A stretch of DNA of 39,542 nucleotides, taken from the NCBI GenBank assembly GCA_947623685.1, contig CANQHF010000009.1:1-39542 (forward strand). The letters run 5' to 3'. This DNA is from an uncultured Bacilli bacterium. Lineage in GTDB: Bacteria > Bacillota_I > Bacilli_A > RF39 > UBA660. A program made the translations under genes and the position numbers. The notes below the pieces were generated by a model. That model was not told the DNA's origin. It did not search any database and was given only the letters and a program-made list of their open reading frames with translations. Position 1 is the first letter of the stretch. Each line of letters opens with the position of its first letter. Below, one piece after another: positions 13,517 through 21,738 of the stretch.

Positions 13517-13556
13517 GGTAAATAAATTTTTTATTTTGTTTTTTACATTTTAAAAA

Positions 13557-14564
13557 TCATTTTTTAACTTTTATGTATAGCTTTTCTTTATGAATTACTT
13601 TATTGCCAAGTTTTATTATTGCATACCCTACTTTTTCGTTATTTTTATAAGTCTTTTTATCTTTTATTTGATAATCTACGTTTATTAATTGTTTTTCATC
13701 ATTTGTTATCGGATAGTAATAATCATCTTTAGCATATATGTTTTTGTTAGGTAAGTTCATTTTGTTTCTATCAAATACTTTTTGCATACTGTAATTATTA
13801 AATCCATACTCATATAATTCTTTATGGTTTTTAAAGTCATTGCCATCATTTAACGTTACAACAATTAAATTTAAGCCATCTTTACTTGCTGAGGTAACAA
13901 GGGTGCGATAAGCCTTTTTGGTGTAACCTGTTTTGCCACCGGTAGTGTATTTATAAGTGTATAAAAGTTTGTTTTTATTAGCCCAAACATACGTTTTTTT
14001 ATTTGTTTTTACGGTGTACTTTTTACAACCAGTTATTTTTCTAAAGGTTGGATCCCCATTTGCATAACGCATTAAAAGAGCCATATCATAAGCGGTTGAA
14101 TAATTTTTTGTTTTTTCATCTAATCCATGTGGGTTTAAAAAAGTGGTGTTTTTCATTCCAATTTTTTTAGCTTTTTCATTCATTTTTTTAACGAATTTTT
14201 CCTCACCACCAAGATAGTCCGCTATCATTAAAGCCGCATCATTACCACTTTGCATCATAAGACCATAAACCATATCTTTAAGTTTCATTTTTTCTCCAAT
14301 AGATAAATATATGTTAGAACCATAGCTTTCTAAAACTTTATCAGTAACTTTAACCATTTTATCCATTTTACCAGATTCTATTGCAATTACCGCGGTCATT
14401 ATTTTAGTAGTTGATGCAATAAGCTTTTTTTTATTCATGTTTTTTGATACTAGTACTCTTTTGGTGTCTTCTTCCATCAAAACGGCTGCTTCACCTAAAT
14501 TATACGCGTTTACTTTGATTGGAATAATTAAAAGTAAAAGTAATATTACAAAGAGTTTTTTCAA
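13557..14564 (-). CDS. D-alanyl-D-alanine carboxypeptidase (DacA/DacF type)
   Basis: The 335-aa secreted protein has a signal peptide (residues 1-20, cleavage after VNA likely) and the penicillin-binding motifs in order: STTK at S51-K54, SGN at 106-108 and KTG at 212-214. It trims terminal D-Ala from peptidoglycan stem peptides outside the membrane. The C-terminal domain after residue 270 is the usual short beta domain; a clear amphipathic membrane anchor is not visible. The start is TTG (14562-14564) after AGGTGATG. Lying between rny and htpG, it has no operon partner. In sporulating Firmicutes both DacA and DacF types occur, and I cannot tell which this is. Confidence 0.9.
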   Translation of the reverse strand: MKKLFVILLLLLIIPIKVNAYNLGEAAVLMEEDTKRVLVSKNMNKKKLIASTTKIMTAVIAIESGKMDKMVKVTDKVLESYGSNIYLSIGEKMKLKDMVYGLMMQSGNDAALMIADYLGGEEKFVKKMNEKAKKIGMKNTTFLNPHGLDEKTKNYSTAYDMALLMRYANGDPTFRKITGCKKYTVKTNKKTYVWANKNKLLYTYKYTTGGKTGYTKKAYRTLVTSASKDGLNLIVVTLNDGNDFKNHKELYEYGFNNYSMQKVFDRNKMNLPNKNIYAKDDYYYPITNDEKQLINVDYQIKDKKTYKNNEKVGYAIIKLGNKVIHKEKLYIKVKK

Positions 14565-14596
14565 TTCGCATCACCTAAAACATTGTATGAAAAAAA

Positions 14597-14615
14597 GGCT
14601 TTAAATATTAAAGCC
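14597..14615 (-). terminator. intrinsic terminator of htpG
   Basis: GGCTTTAA (14597-14604) and TTAAAGCC (14608-14615) form a perfect 8-base stem with a 3-base loop, followed by a run of T on the minus strand, 13 bases after the stop. Confidence 0.85.
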
Positions 14616-14628
14616 CTAATAACTAATT

Positions 14629-16488
14629 TTATTTAGATAATAATTCGCAAACCAAGTTGCTTAACTCGGTTGGATTAGTAACTGAAAGTCCTTCTATCAA
14701 TCTTGCTTCGTTGTATAAAATCTTCGTATATTTTTTTAAAGTTTCTTTATCATTTTCGTATAATTCTTTTATTTTTTTAGCAATATCGTGATTTTCATTT
14801 ATTTCAAGGACTAGCTTAGCATTAATATGTTCATCGGTTGGCATAGCATTTATTACCTTTTGCATTTCAACGGTTACGTTTCCTTCGCTAGTTAAACAAA
14901 TTGGGTGATTTTTTAATTTATTGGTATATCTTATGCTTGATACTTCATCACCTAATTCTTTTTTCATAAACTCAAACATTTCTTTAGCATTTTCGTTTTT
15001 TTCTTTTAGTTTTTCTTTTTCTTCATCACTTGATAAATCAAAATCATTAGATGATACGTTAACAAACTTTTTATCTTCATACTTATCTAATACTTTAAAT
15101 ACGAATTCATCAACGTAATCAGTTAGGTAAAGAACTTCTTTTTTCTTATCCTTTAAAGCTTCTACTTGTGGCATCATATCAATTTTATCTATTGTTTCAC
15201 CACAAGCATAGTAAATGGTATCATCATTATCATTTAACCTTGATGTATATTCTTTTAAAGTAACCATTTTCTTTTCTTTAGATGAGTAAAAAATTATTAA
15301 GTCTTTTAAATCATCTTTTTTAGCTCCGTAATTATCATATATTCCGTATTTTATGTTAACACCAAACGTCTTAAAGAAAATTTCATATTTTTCTTTATCA
15401 TTTTCTAACATATCTTTTAACTCTTTTAATATTTTCTTTTCGATTGTTTTAGCAATTACTTTTAATTGACGGTTTTGTTGCAGCATTTCTCTTGAAATAT
15501 TAAGAGATAAATCTGGTGAATCAACAACTCCTTTAATAAAGTTTAAATAATCAGGCAATAAATCTTCACATTTATCCATTATTAAAACACCATTTGAGTA
15601 TAATTCTAAACCTTTTTTATATTCTTTAGTATAAAAGTCATAAGGTGCAGTAGCAGGTATAAACATAAGCGCATCATAACTTACTAAACCTTCTGCGTTT
15701 GTATGTATTACTCTTAATGGTTTAGTATAATCATAAAATTTTTCTTGATAAAAATTATCATATTCTTCTTCTTTTATTTTCTTTTTATTTTTCTTCCATA
15801 AAGGAATCATACTATTTATAGGATCGGCTTTACTTTTTTTATTGTCTTTTTCATCAGTTGTTTCCATTTTAATTGGGTATGTTACATAATCTGAGTATTT
15901 TTTAACCAAACCTTGTACTTTAAATTCTTCTAAAAATTCATCATAGTTTTCTTCTTTTTCATTTTCTTTAATGTGTAAAGTTATCTTTGTACCAACGCTT
16001 TTTCTTTCACAAGGTGTTATTTCATATCCGTCAGCTCCGGTAGATATCCATTTATAACCTTGTAATTCCCCCGCTTTTTTACTTTCTACTATTACTTTAT
16101 CACTTACCATAAAGCTTGAATAAAATCCAACACCAAATTGACCAATTATGTTTACGTCATCTTTTTTTTCTAAAGCTTCTTTAAACGCTAAAGAACCACT
16201 TTTAGCAATTGTTCCCAAGTTTTCAGTTAGCTCATTTTTATCCATTCCAATACCATTATCTTCTATGGTAAGTAATCTTTTTTCTTTATCAATGGTTAAT
16301 TTAATTTCTAGGTGTTTTTTATTTACCTTTAACTTTTTATTGGTTAATGATTCATAATATAACTTATCAAGTGCATCATTAGCGTTTGAAATAAGTTCTC
16401 TTAAAAATATTTCTTTATTTGTATAAATTGAGTTAATCATTAAATCTAGTAATCTTTTAGATTCTGCTTTAAATTGTTTTTTAGACAT
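14629..16488 (-). CDS. htpG: Hsp90-family chaperone HtpG
   Basis: The 619-aa protein carries the Hsp90 GHKL ATPase motifs: ELISNANDALDKL (E and N of the ATP site), IEDNGIGMDKNEL, GTIAKSGSLAF, and GQFGVGFYSSFMV as the ATP lid glycine motif. The middle domain has LNISREMLQQNRQLK with the catalytic Arg, and the C-terminal dimerisation domain ends at SNLVCELLSK without the eukaryotic EEVD. Length is normal. AAGGATGTG precedes the ATG. It is a single-gene transcript controlled by a CIRCE element, unlike Bacillus subtilis htpG, which is not under HrcA. Confidence 0.98.
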   Translation of the reverse strand: MSKKQFKAESKRLLDLMINSIYTNKEIFLRELISNANDALDKLYYESLTNKKLKVNKKHLEIKLTIDKEKRLLTIEDNGIGMDKNELTENLGTIAKSGSLAFKEALEKKDDVNIIGQFGVGFYSSFMVSDKVIVESKKAGELQGYKWISTGADGYEITPCERKSVGTKITLHIKENEKEENYDEFLEEFKVQGLVKKYSDYVTYPIKMETTDEKDNKKSKADPINSMIPLWKKNKKKIKEEEYDNFYQEKFYDYTKPLRVIHTNAEGLVSYDALMFIPATAPYDFYTKEYKKGLELYSNGVLIMDKCEDLLPDYLNFIKGVVDSPDLSLNISREMLQQNRQLKVIAKTIEKKILKELKDMLENDKEKYEIFFKTFGVNIKYGIYDNYGAKKDDLKDLIIFYSSKEKKMVTLKEYTSRLNDNDDTIYYACGETIDKIDMMPQVEALKDKKKEVLYLTDYVDEFVFKVLDKYEDKKFVNVSSNDFDLSSDEEKEKLKEKNENAKEMFEFMKKELGDEVSSIRYTNKLKNHPICLTSEGNVTVEMQKVINAMPTDEHINAKLVLEINENHDIAKKIKELYENDKETLKKYTKILYNEARLIEGLSVTNPTELSNLVCELLSK

Positions 16489-16510
16489 ATAATCACATCC
16501 TTACAAGATA

Positions 16511-16539
16511 ATTATAGTATCAATAATTAGCACTGTCAA
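16511..16539 (-). promoter_or_regulatory. consensus promoter of htpG
   Basis: TTGACA (16534-16539) and TATAAT (16511-16516) with an exact 17-base spacer on the minus strand, lying within and beside the CIRCE element. Confidence 0.9.
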
Positions 16540-16560
16540 TATATAAGTGCTAATTATTGA
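16520..16560. promoter_or_regulatory. CIRCE-type HrcA operator
   Basis: TTAGCACT and AGTGCTAA, the arms of the CIRCE heat-shock operator (consensus TTAGCACTC-N9-GAGTGCTAA), lie 11 bases apart with only the innermost base pair changed. The dyad extends outwards to perfect 15-base arms (16520-16534 and 16546-16560). The -35 box sits in the loop and spacer, so HrcA binding would block transcription. Confidence 0.92.
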
Positions 16561-16569
16561 TAAAAAAAT

Positions 16570-16618
16570 TAAGAATATATAGTGTAAATCTAAAATAGAA
16601 AACACCAATATATTCTTA
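16570..16618 (-). terminator. intrinsic terminator of the lipoprotein gene
   Basis: TAAGAATATAT (16570-16580) pairs with ATATATTCTTA (16608-16618), with further pairing inside (GTGT/ACAC and a TCTA/TAGA tip) and seven T on the minus strand. It stands five bases after the stop. Confidence 0.8.
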
Positions 16619-16622
16619 GTTT

Positions 16623-17171
16623 TTAATAAAGTCCATGTAATTTAGATATATCATCGCTTGATAGTTGGTTAACCTTCCACATACCATTTTCTTTTGTTAA
16701 TGATAAATCTATCGTATGAGTTGTTGTATCAGTTACTTCACTCATTTTTTCTATTTTATAATCCATGTATTTTTCGTTAGAAAAATTACCCTCATCATCA
16801 TTGAATTTTTCAGGATTATTTTTTAGTTCTTCTTCTGCTTGTAAGATAGCACTACGATAGTTTAAAACAGTTAATTCAACGGTTACGGTAGCTTCGTTAT
16901 CCTCTTGTTTGGTATCTTTTATAACATATGCAAACTGATCATATTGTTTTTCCATAAGTTCTTGATATTCTTCTTTTTTATCATCAGTTAAATCTTCGTT
17001 TTCAATCGTTTCTTTTAACTGAGTAATTATATTATCATCTTTATTACGATACATCTCAAAGAAAGTATCAACGGCTTCTTCTGGCTTATTATCATCAATT
17101 GCACAACTACATCCAGTTAAAAAGATTACAAAAAATAACACTACTAATATTTTTTTAATCCAATTTTTCAT
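16623..17171 (-). CDS. lipoprotein of unknown function
   Basis: The 182-aa protein starts with a lipoprotein signal: basic KNWIKK, a hydrophobic core and the lipobox LTGC with the lipidated C21. After an acidic linker comes PEEAVDTFFEMYRNKDDN, the start of an NTF2-like/DUF4878-type domain, a helical charged part and C-terminal strands ending TKENGMWKVNQLSSDD. Extracellular lipoproteins of this shape are common and their role unknown. The start was moved from 17210 to 17171 because GGAGG precedes this ATG and the lipobox then falls at the normal distance. It follows the 17221-17859 gene by 49 bases. Confidence 0.8.
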   Translation of the reverse strand: MKNWIKKILVVLFFVIFLTGCSCAIDDNKPEEAVDTFFEMYRNKDDNIITQLKETIENEDLTDDKKEEYQELMEKQYDQFAYVIKDTKQEDNEATVTVELTVLNYRSAILQAEEELKNNPEKFNDDEGNFSNEKYMDYKIEKMSEVTDTTTHTIDLSLTKENGMWKVNQLSSDDISKLHGLY

Positions 17172-17220
17172 TATATTTCCTCCTTCTGGTATTAGTTTGA
17201 TAAAAATCATTTTTTTTATA

Positions 17221-17859
17221 CTACTTTTTTAAAACTTTAATTAAACCTTTTAGTTTACATAAGATTTTAAAATCCATTTTATTAATGCTTTCCTTTATTT
17301 TTTCAAAGGCTTTTACAACATCATCTTGTTTTTTGTTAAAGCATTCTAAATATATGTATTTTAATTCATCAAAGCATTTGTTTTCGTATGTTTTATCTAT
17401 GTATTTATTAAGTAAATAAATGGTTATTTTTTCTTTTCTAGTTAATTTTTTATCGTTTTTTATTTTTTTGGTAATAAAGTATTCTATTTTGTATAAATCA
17501 AGTGCTTTAGCGCTTGATATAACATCGTTTTCTTCGTCAAATAATAGTTTACTTTTGGCTTTTACGTTTGCGTTTTCATCAAATAAAACCGCTAGCGAAA
17601 TCTCATTATTAAATAAAATGCAAGCGTATGGTATTTTTTTTATTAAATGATTTTTAAACACTTCGGTTTTTTCATATATTTCTTTTAAAAATTCGTTTGA
17701 TACGCAAACGTTATAGTTTAGAAATTCATAAAGTGTTAAATCATCTACCTTAAATGAAGGAATTTTTCTTACGTGATCAATTTCATCAGATGAATCCCAT
17801 TCGTAAAATTCATATGGCTCATTTTTAAAATTAAGTAATATATCATATACGTTTTTCAT
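17221..17859 (-). CDS. uncharacterised protein, YjbA/UPF0736-like N-terminus
   Basis: A 212-aa soluble protein that I do not firmly recognise. The N-terminus (YDILLNF, YEFYEWDSSDEIDHVRKIPSFKV) resembles the opening of the Bacillus YjbA/UPF0736 family, whose function is unknown; the resemblance is by memory only. The rest is Lys-rich and mostly helical, without catalytic motifs or membrane segments. GTAGGAGG precedes the ATG. Its start overlaps the end of the small membrane gene by 17 bases, so the two are translationally coupled. Confidence 0.65.
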   Translation of the reverse strand: MKNVYDILLNFKNEPYEFYEWDSSDEIDHVRKIPSFKVDDLTLYEFLNYNVCVSNEFLKEIYEKTEVFKNHLIKKIPYACILFNNEISLAVLFDENANVKAKSKLLFDEENDVISSAKALDLYKIEYFITKKIKNDKKLTRKEKITIYLLNKYIDKTYENKCFDELKYIYLECFNKKQDDVVKAFEKIKESINKMDFKILCKLKGLIKVLKK

Positions 17860-18064
17860 TTTTTCCTCCTACTTTAAAAATAGATATATTAATCAAGATA
17901 AAACCAATTATCATAAAGTAAAATTCTTTTATACTAATTATATAACTTATGTATTCTTTAAAATTATACCCAAAGCTAAATAAATTTATGTATAAAATAA
18001 TAAAGGAAAAACCAATTACCATGGAAAAAAAGCCAGTTATAAATAAAATAAATTTTAAAAACAA
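17843..18064 (-). CDS. small two-helix membrane protein
   Basis: A 73-aa protein with two hydrophobic segments (about residues 3-25 and 48-66) separated by a short loop with Asn, Lys and Glu, ending KVGGKNEKRI in the cytoplasm. The chosen start is TTG at 18062-18064 with AGGGTGG five bases before it; the frame also has a GTG at 18073, but that lies inside the ribosome site. No family is recognised. It is the first gene of a run with the 17221-17859 gene, and it diverges from uppP. The overlap with a well-formed ribosome site downstream supports it as real. Confidence 0.6.
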   Translation of the reverse strand: MFLKFILFITGFFSMVIGFSFIILYINLFSFGYNFKEYISYIISIKEFYFMIIGFILINISIFKVGGKNEKRI

Positions 18065-18139
18065 AATTACCACCCTAATAAATAATATTTATTTTTACAA
18101 AAATTTAGTATATAATGTAATATATAATTGGAGGTTAAG

Positions 18140-18952
18140 ATGAACATTATTAAAATTTTGCAGTACGTTTTTTTAGGTGCCATTCAAGGTTTTACCGAAC
18201 CAATTCCAATATCATCGAGTGGACATTTGTTAATTTTTAAGAATCTATTCAATTTTAAGATGCTTAATGATATTAATTTTGAAATAGTAGTTAATTTTGG
18301 GTCTTTTTTAGCTATCTTATTTTTATATCGTAAAAAAATATTAAAAATAGTATCTGATTTTTTTGGTTTTATAATAAAGAAAAAAGACGAATGTAAAGAA
18401 AATTACAGGTATGCTTGGTTAATAATTATTGCAACAATTCCAGCGGGAATTTTAGGAATTTTGTTTAAGGATACTTTTGATTTATTATCAAATAATGTTA
18501 AATTAGTTGGAATTGCCCTTTTAATTACCGCCTTTGCTTTGTTTTTAATAAGGGATTTTAAAGGAAGGAAAACCAAAAACCAAATAAGTGTATTTGATGC
18601 TTTAGTAATCGGATTATTTCAAGCAGTTGCACTTTTTCCCGGTATATCAAGAAGTGGTGCAACAATAACAGGTGCTTTAATTAAAGATTTAAAAAAGGAC
18701 GTAGCGGTTGATTATTCTTTTATGCTTTATTTACCAATTAGTGTAGCTACACTTATTTTAGGTGTTAAGGATTTAATTAATACGCCAAATGTTACAAGTT
18801 TAATTACACCTTATTTATTAGGTATGATAGCAAGTTTTATTTTAACTTATTTTAGTGCTAAATGGTTTATTAACGTGGTTAAAAAAGGAAAACTAATATA
18901 TTTTTCCATATATTGTTTAATAGTTGGGATTCTTGTTATATTATTTCTTTAA
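18140..18952 (+). CDS. uppP: undecaprenyl-diphosphatase UppP (BacA)
   Basis: The 270-aa integral membrane protein has both BacA signatures: GAIQGFTEPIPISSSGH near residue 13, with catalytic Glu and the Ser-rich loop, and FPGISRSGATITGAL near residue 170 with the Arg that contacts phosphate. It dephosphorylates undecaprenyl diphosphate so the lipid carrier is recycled for peptidoglycan, and confers bacitracin tolerance. Eight or so hydrophobic segments are visible. The usual TEFLP reads TEPIP here. The start follows GGAGG by five bases; the frame opens earlier at 18128 without a ribosome site. It is one of few plus-strand genes and ends in a shared bidirectional terminator. Confidence 0.96.
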   Translation: MNIIKILQYVFLGAIQGFTEPIPISSSGHLLIFKNLFNFKMLNDINFEIVVNFGSFLAILFLYRKKILKIVSDFFGFIIKKKDECKENYRYAWLIIIATIPAGILGILFKDTFDLLSNNVKLVGIALLITAFALFLIRDFKGRKTKNQISVFDALVIGLFQAVALFPGISRSGATITGALIKDLKKDVAVDYSFMLYLPISVATLILGVKDLINTPNVTSLITPYLLGMIASFILTYFSAKWFINVVKKGKLIYFSIYCLIVGILVILFL

Positions 18953-18954
18953 AA

Positions 18955-18983
18955 AAAAGTTTACTTAAAAAAAGTAAACTTTT
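18955..18983. terminator. bidirectional intrinsic terminator of uppP and the 33-aa gene
   Basis: A perfect 12-base stem (18955-18966 with 18972-18983) with a five-base loop has T-rich tracts on both sides: TTTTT on plus after uppP, eight T on minus after the small membrane gene. Confidence 0.88.
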
Positions 18984-19084
18984 TATAATAGTATTCCAAC
19001 TATAATTATTATGATAAGAAGTATTATGCAAATAACTACTTTACCTATTATTTTTTTCTTTTCCTCATCCGTTAGATTTTCCAT
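18983..19084 (-). CDS. 33-aa single-helix membrane protein
   Basis: ATG at 19082-19084 follows AGGAGG by five bases and opens a 33-aa frame: a charged cytoplasmic head (MENLTDEEKKKIIGK) and one membrane helix rich in Ile to the C-terminus. The stop abuts the shared terminator. A strong ribosome site, amphiphilic head and own terminator make it a likely real small gene. The function is unknown. It is not toxin-like in its leader and is convergent with uppP. Confidence 0.65.
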   Translation of the reverse strand: MENLTDEEKKKIIGKVVICIILLIIIIIVGILL

Positions 19085-19139
19085 TATAGCCTCCTATTAA
19101 TACGTCTTAATATTATCATAAACAATTAAAAAGTACAAG

Positions 19140-20072
19140 TTAAAGATGTAAAAGAAAACTATCTAACCCAACGTTTTTTAAAATTTTTCCAGATTTTATA
19201 TCATAATCTAAGTTATGTAATTTTATTAAAATATTTTTAATGGCAGTAATGTTATAATTTGCGTTTGTTGCAAGTTTAATTCGGTATGGATGAACCTTTA
19301 GTATATCTTCTATTTCCTTTATGTTTTTGCCATCATTTAGTAATAATTTACACTGATAAATTAAGGTAAACTGACTAGCTAAAAGAGCTATTATTTTTAT
19401 TGGTTCTTCTTTTAGTGCCATTAAATCATTATACGAGTTAAAGGTTTTTTCATAATTTTTATTAATTATCCCATCACATAACTCAAAGATGTTATCATTA
19501 AACGCCTTACTTGAAATTTCTAAAATGTTTTCCTTCGTAATTTTTTTATCATTTTGTTTATAAACTACCATTTTGTTTATTTCGCTTATTATAACATCAA
19601 CGTTTTTTCCAACGTAATCCACAAAGTAATTAGCGGTTTCGTAATCAATATCATAACCAAAAGATTTAAACTCATTAATTACAAAGGATGGGATGTTAGA
19701 CGGAATGTCTTTATAAATTACGTTTGCATATTGCTTTAGTTTTTTAACTATTTTCTTTCTTTCATCTAACTTATCTTCTAAAATGGTTAAAATGATAACG
19801 TTATCATGATTTTGTGCTTCTAAATATCTTTCAAAGTATTCTAAATCATGGTTTACGTTTGTTTTATTAGTGGTTAAAAAATAAGCATTTTCTCCTATTA
19901 GGACTTTTTTATCACCAAAAATTGATGGGCACGATGCATCATCTAATAAATCATTTATTTTACAAACTGATAAATCATATTTAACAACATCCTTAACGTC
20001 TTTTATTAATTTATCTATTTCTTTTTTTATTAAAAAATAATCATTTGAGTATATTAAGTAAACGTCTTTCAA
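19140..20072 (-). CDS. holA: DNA polymerase III delta subunit
   Basis: The 310-aa protein matches HolA: N-terminal VYLIYSNDYFLIKKEIDKL, SIFGDKKVLIGENAYFL, and the C-terminal domain with EEPIKIIALLASQFTLIYQCKLLL, HPYRIKLA and LHNLDYDIKSG. Delta opens the beta clamp in the clamp loader. The start is TTG (20070-20072) after AAGGTGAT; the frame reaches a GTG inside that ribosome site. The usual Firmicutes neighbours comEC and rpsT are absent here. Confidence 0.94.
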   Translation of the reverse strand: MKDVYLIYSNDYFLIKKEIDKLIKDVKDVVKYDLSVCKINDLLDDASCPSIFGDKKVLIGENAYFLTTNKTNVNHDLEYFERYLEAQNHDNVIILTILEDKLDERKKIVKKLKQYANVIYKDIPSNIPSFVINEFKSFGYDIDYETANYFVDYVGKNVDVIISEINKMVVYKQNDKKITKENILEISSKAFNDNIFELCDGIINKNYEKTFNSYNDLMALKEEPIKIIALLASQFTLIYQCKLLLNDGKNIKEIEDILKVHPYRIKLATNANYNITAIKNILIKLHNLDYDIKSGKILKNVGLDSFLLHL

Positions 20073-20124
20073 AATAATCACCTTAAGTTTATTTTAACAC
20101 ATCTAAAAATAATTTTAAATAATT

Positions 20125-20143
20125 AAAAAAGGCTACCTTTTTT
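20125..20143 (-). terminator. intrinsic terminator at the ylbF stop
   Basis: AAAAAAGG (20125-20132) and CCTTTTTT (20136-20143) enclose the TAG stop codon in a three-base loop; U-rich on the minus transcript. It closes the alkD-ylbD-ylbE-ylbF run. Confidence 0.7.
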
Positions 20144-20441
20144 TGGGTATGCCAGAAGTTATCATTTTTATTCTATTATTAATGTGCAAAGCAAGTAAGT
20201 TCACTTCGTTTTGAAGATCAATATATTTTTTTACTAAATCATTACTTAAAAGTTCTTCTTTAGCATTCATAAATGTTTTTTGATCATTTGTCTTTTCGTA
20301 TAACTCTTTTGCATCGTTAAATTTTTTTATTAGTTTTTTTACTGTTTCATCAGATTCTATTTTCTTTTTTACGTCACTTATTTTTTGATTTAAATCTGAT
20401 TTTTCTATTTCATCAATTACTTTTAATACTTTTTCTAACAT
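20133..20441 (-). CDS. ylbF: YlbF-family regulator
   Basis: A 102-aa all-helical protein of the Com_YlbF/YmcA family: IESDETVKKLIKKFNDAKELYEK, ELLSNDLVKKYIDLQNEVNLLALHINNRI. In Bacillus subtilis YlbF joins YmcA and YaaT in the Y-complex, which assists RNase Y in mRNA maturation and affects sporulation and competence. The Bacillus protein has C-terminal cysteines for an Fe-S cluster; none are present here. The order ylbD-ylbE-ylbF is that of Bacillus, and rny is in the same window. Confidence 0.85.
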   Translation of the reverse strand: MLEKVLKVIDEIEKSDLNQKISDVKKKIESDETVKKLIKKFNDAKELYEKTNDQKTFMNAKEELLSNDLVKKYIDLQNEVNLLALHINNRIKMITSGIPKKR

Positions 20442-20445
20442 TTTA

Positions 20446-20667
20446 TCACCTTAATACGTTAATGAATTTACTTACCATATCAATTTTATCCATTAAATCA
20501 TTTATTTTGTCACTTGTTCTTAATTTATATTTTTCTTTTACCTCTGAAATAAAGTAATCTATCATATCAGGGTTTCGGTTTAAAGTTTTATACCAATAAG
20601 AGTTAGATCTTAGGTATCTTTTATAATCTGGGTTTGAATCTATTATTATTTTTATTTTAGTGTCCAT
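20446..20667 (-). CDS. ylbE: YlbE-like protein
   Basis: A 73-aa protein with the YlbE family layout: NPDYKRYLRSNSYWYKTLNRNPD followed by a helix to the C-terminus. The function is unknown. Its ATG overlaps the stop of ylbD by one base and its stop is four bases before ylbF, so the three are one transcript. Confidence 0.85.
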   Translation of the reverse strand: MDTKIKIIIDSNPDYKRYLRSNSYWYKTLNRNPDMIDYFISEVKEKYKLRTSDKINDLMDKIDMVSKFINVLR

Positions 20668-21029
20668 TAGTCTTCAAACTTTTTAAATAGTTGTCTTGGT
20701 TGGTATGAAGATGCTTGATTTACACTAGATGCTTTTGATGCGGTAAAGCCTTGCAATAGTTCTATTGCTTTTTGCATACTACCTATTCCTTTTTGAACTG
20801 AATCCATATCGACTTTTTTTATGGAATCAATTAAGGATGAAAAACTAAAAGCGTCTTGTTTTTTAGTTAAGCTTCTATCATCTTTTACCTTATATTTTTC
20901 CCAGATTTTATCATCGTTACCATAAAGACTCCAAATTTCATAAAACTTTTGCCAGCTCATTTCTCCTTTTGATACGTAGCTAATTAATTCTGGTTTGGTT
21001 CTTACGAATGCCTTAAATTCTTCTTTCAA
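20667..21029 (-). CDS. ylbD: YlbD-like spore coat protein
   Basis: A 120-aa protein matching the YlbD coat protein family: FVRTKPELISYVSKGEMSWQKFYEIWSLYG, then FSSLIDSIKKVDMDSVQKGI. YlbD is found in the Bacillus spore coat. The start is TTG (21027-21029) with AGGTGAT before it; the frame begins at a GTG inside that site. It lies in the Bacillus order ahead of ylbE and ylbF. Confidence 0.8.
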   Translation of the reverse strand: MKEEFKAFVRTKPELISYVSKGEMSWQKFYEIWSLYGNDDKIWEKYKVKDDRSLTKKQDAFSFSSLIDSIKKVDMDSVQKGIGSMQKAIELLQGFTASKASSVNQASSYQPRQLFKKFED

Positions 21030-21060
21030 GATAATCACCTAATATAGTTTATGCAATAAG

Positions 21061-21732
21061 TTACTTTTTTTTCATACCCTTTAGTTTTGTCTTATCTTGT
21101 TTAGATGTCATTTTTGAATCACATATTTTATCTATTGCTTTATTATATAGTTTGTTATCTATTTTGGTATTTTTTAAAAAATTTAAAGTTTCATTTTGAT
21201 AAAGAGCATAGCACTTACTAATAAGCCAAGCTTTAGCCATCATAACGTAGTAAAAATTATTTGATGAGTTTTCAATAAAAGAAAATATGCTCTTTAATTT
21301 GTCTTCATTTATAAAATAATCTAAAAGCATAACAAAGCAAGCTCTTACCATCCAATCATTTGTGCTGGTTATGTTTTTTTCAATGAATAAAAAGACTTTA
21401 TCCTGATGCTTTTTTATCAGCTTACAATTAGAAATAACCATATCGCAAATTGCCCAATTATCTATTTTTTTAAGAAAGATGTTTAACTCATCTAACATCT
21501 GATCAATGTCCTTAACAGACGATATAACAAAGCCTTTTATTAACGTTTGCTCGTAATAATCATCTTTTATTTCTTTTAAATCTTTTATACTAAAACGCTT
21601 TGCAATGTTTTTTAAAATCGGCACTCTAACCCCAATTGTTTTTTGGTTAGTATTTATTATTTTATCGTTAAACTTCTTATATTCTTCATCTTTATTTTCG
21701 TTTAATAATTTTAATAATTCGTAATTTGTCAT
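21061..21732 (-). CDS. DNA alkylation repair enzyme-like HEAT protein (AlkD-type)
   Basis: The 223-aa helical protein fits the AlkD family of HEAT-repeat DNA glycosylases: GVRVPILKNIAKRF near the N-terminus, IDNWAICDMVISNC (WxxCD), DWMVRACFVMLLDYFI and YYVMMAKAWLISKCY. AlkD removes bulky 3- and 7-alkylpurines. The W, D and R used by AlkD are in place by eye. The gene follows the 21739 gene by six bases with AAGGTAA as ribosome site, and is followed by ylbD after 31 bases. Confidence 0.85.
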   Translation of the reverse strand: MTNYELLKLLNENKDEEYKKFNDKIINTNQKTIGVRVPILKNIAKRFSIKDLKEIKDDYYEQTLIKGFVISSVKDIDQMLDELNIFLKKIDNWAICDMVISNCKLIKKHQDKVFLFIEKNITSTNDWMVRACFVMLLDYFINEDKLKSIFSFIENSSNNFYYVMMAKAWLISKCYALYQNETLNFLKNTKIDNKLYNKAIDKICDSKMTSKQDKTKLKGMKKK

Positions 21733-21738
21733 ATTAAA

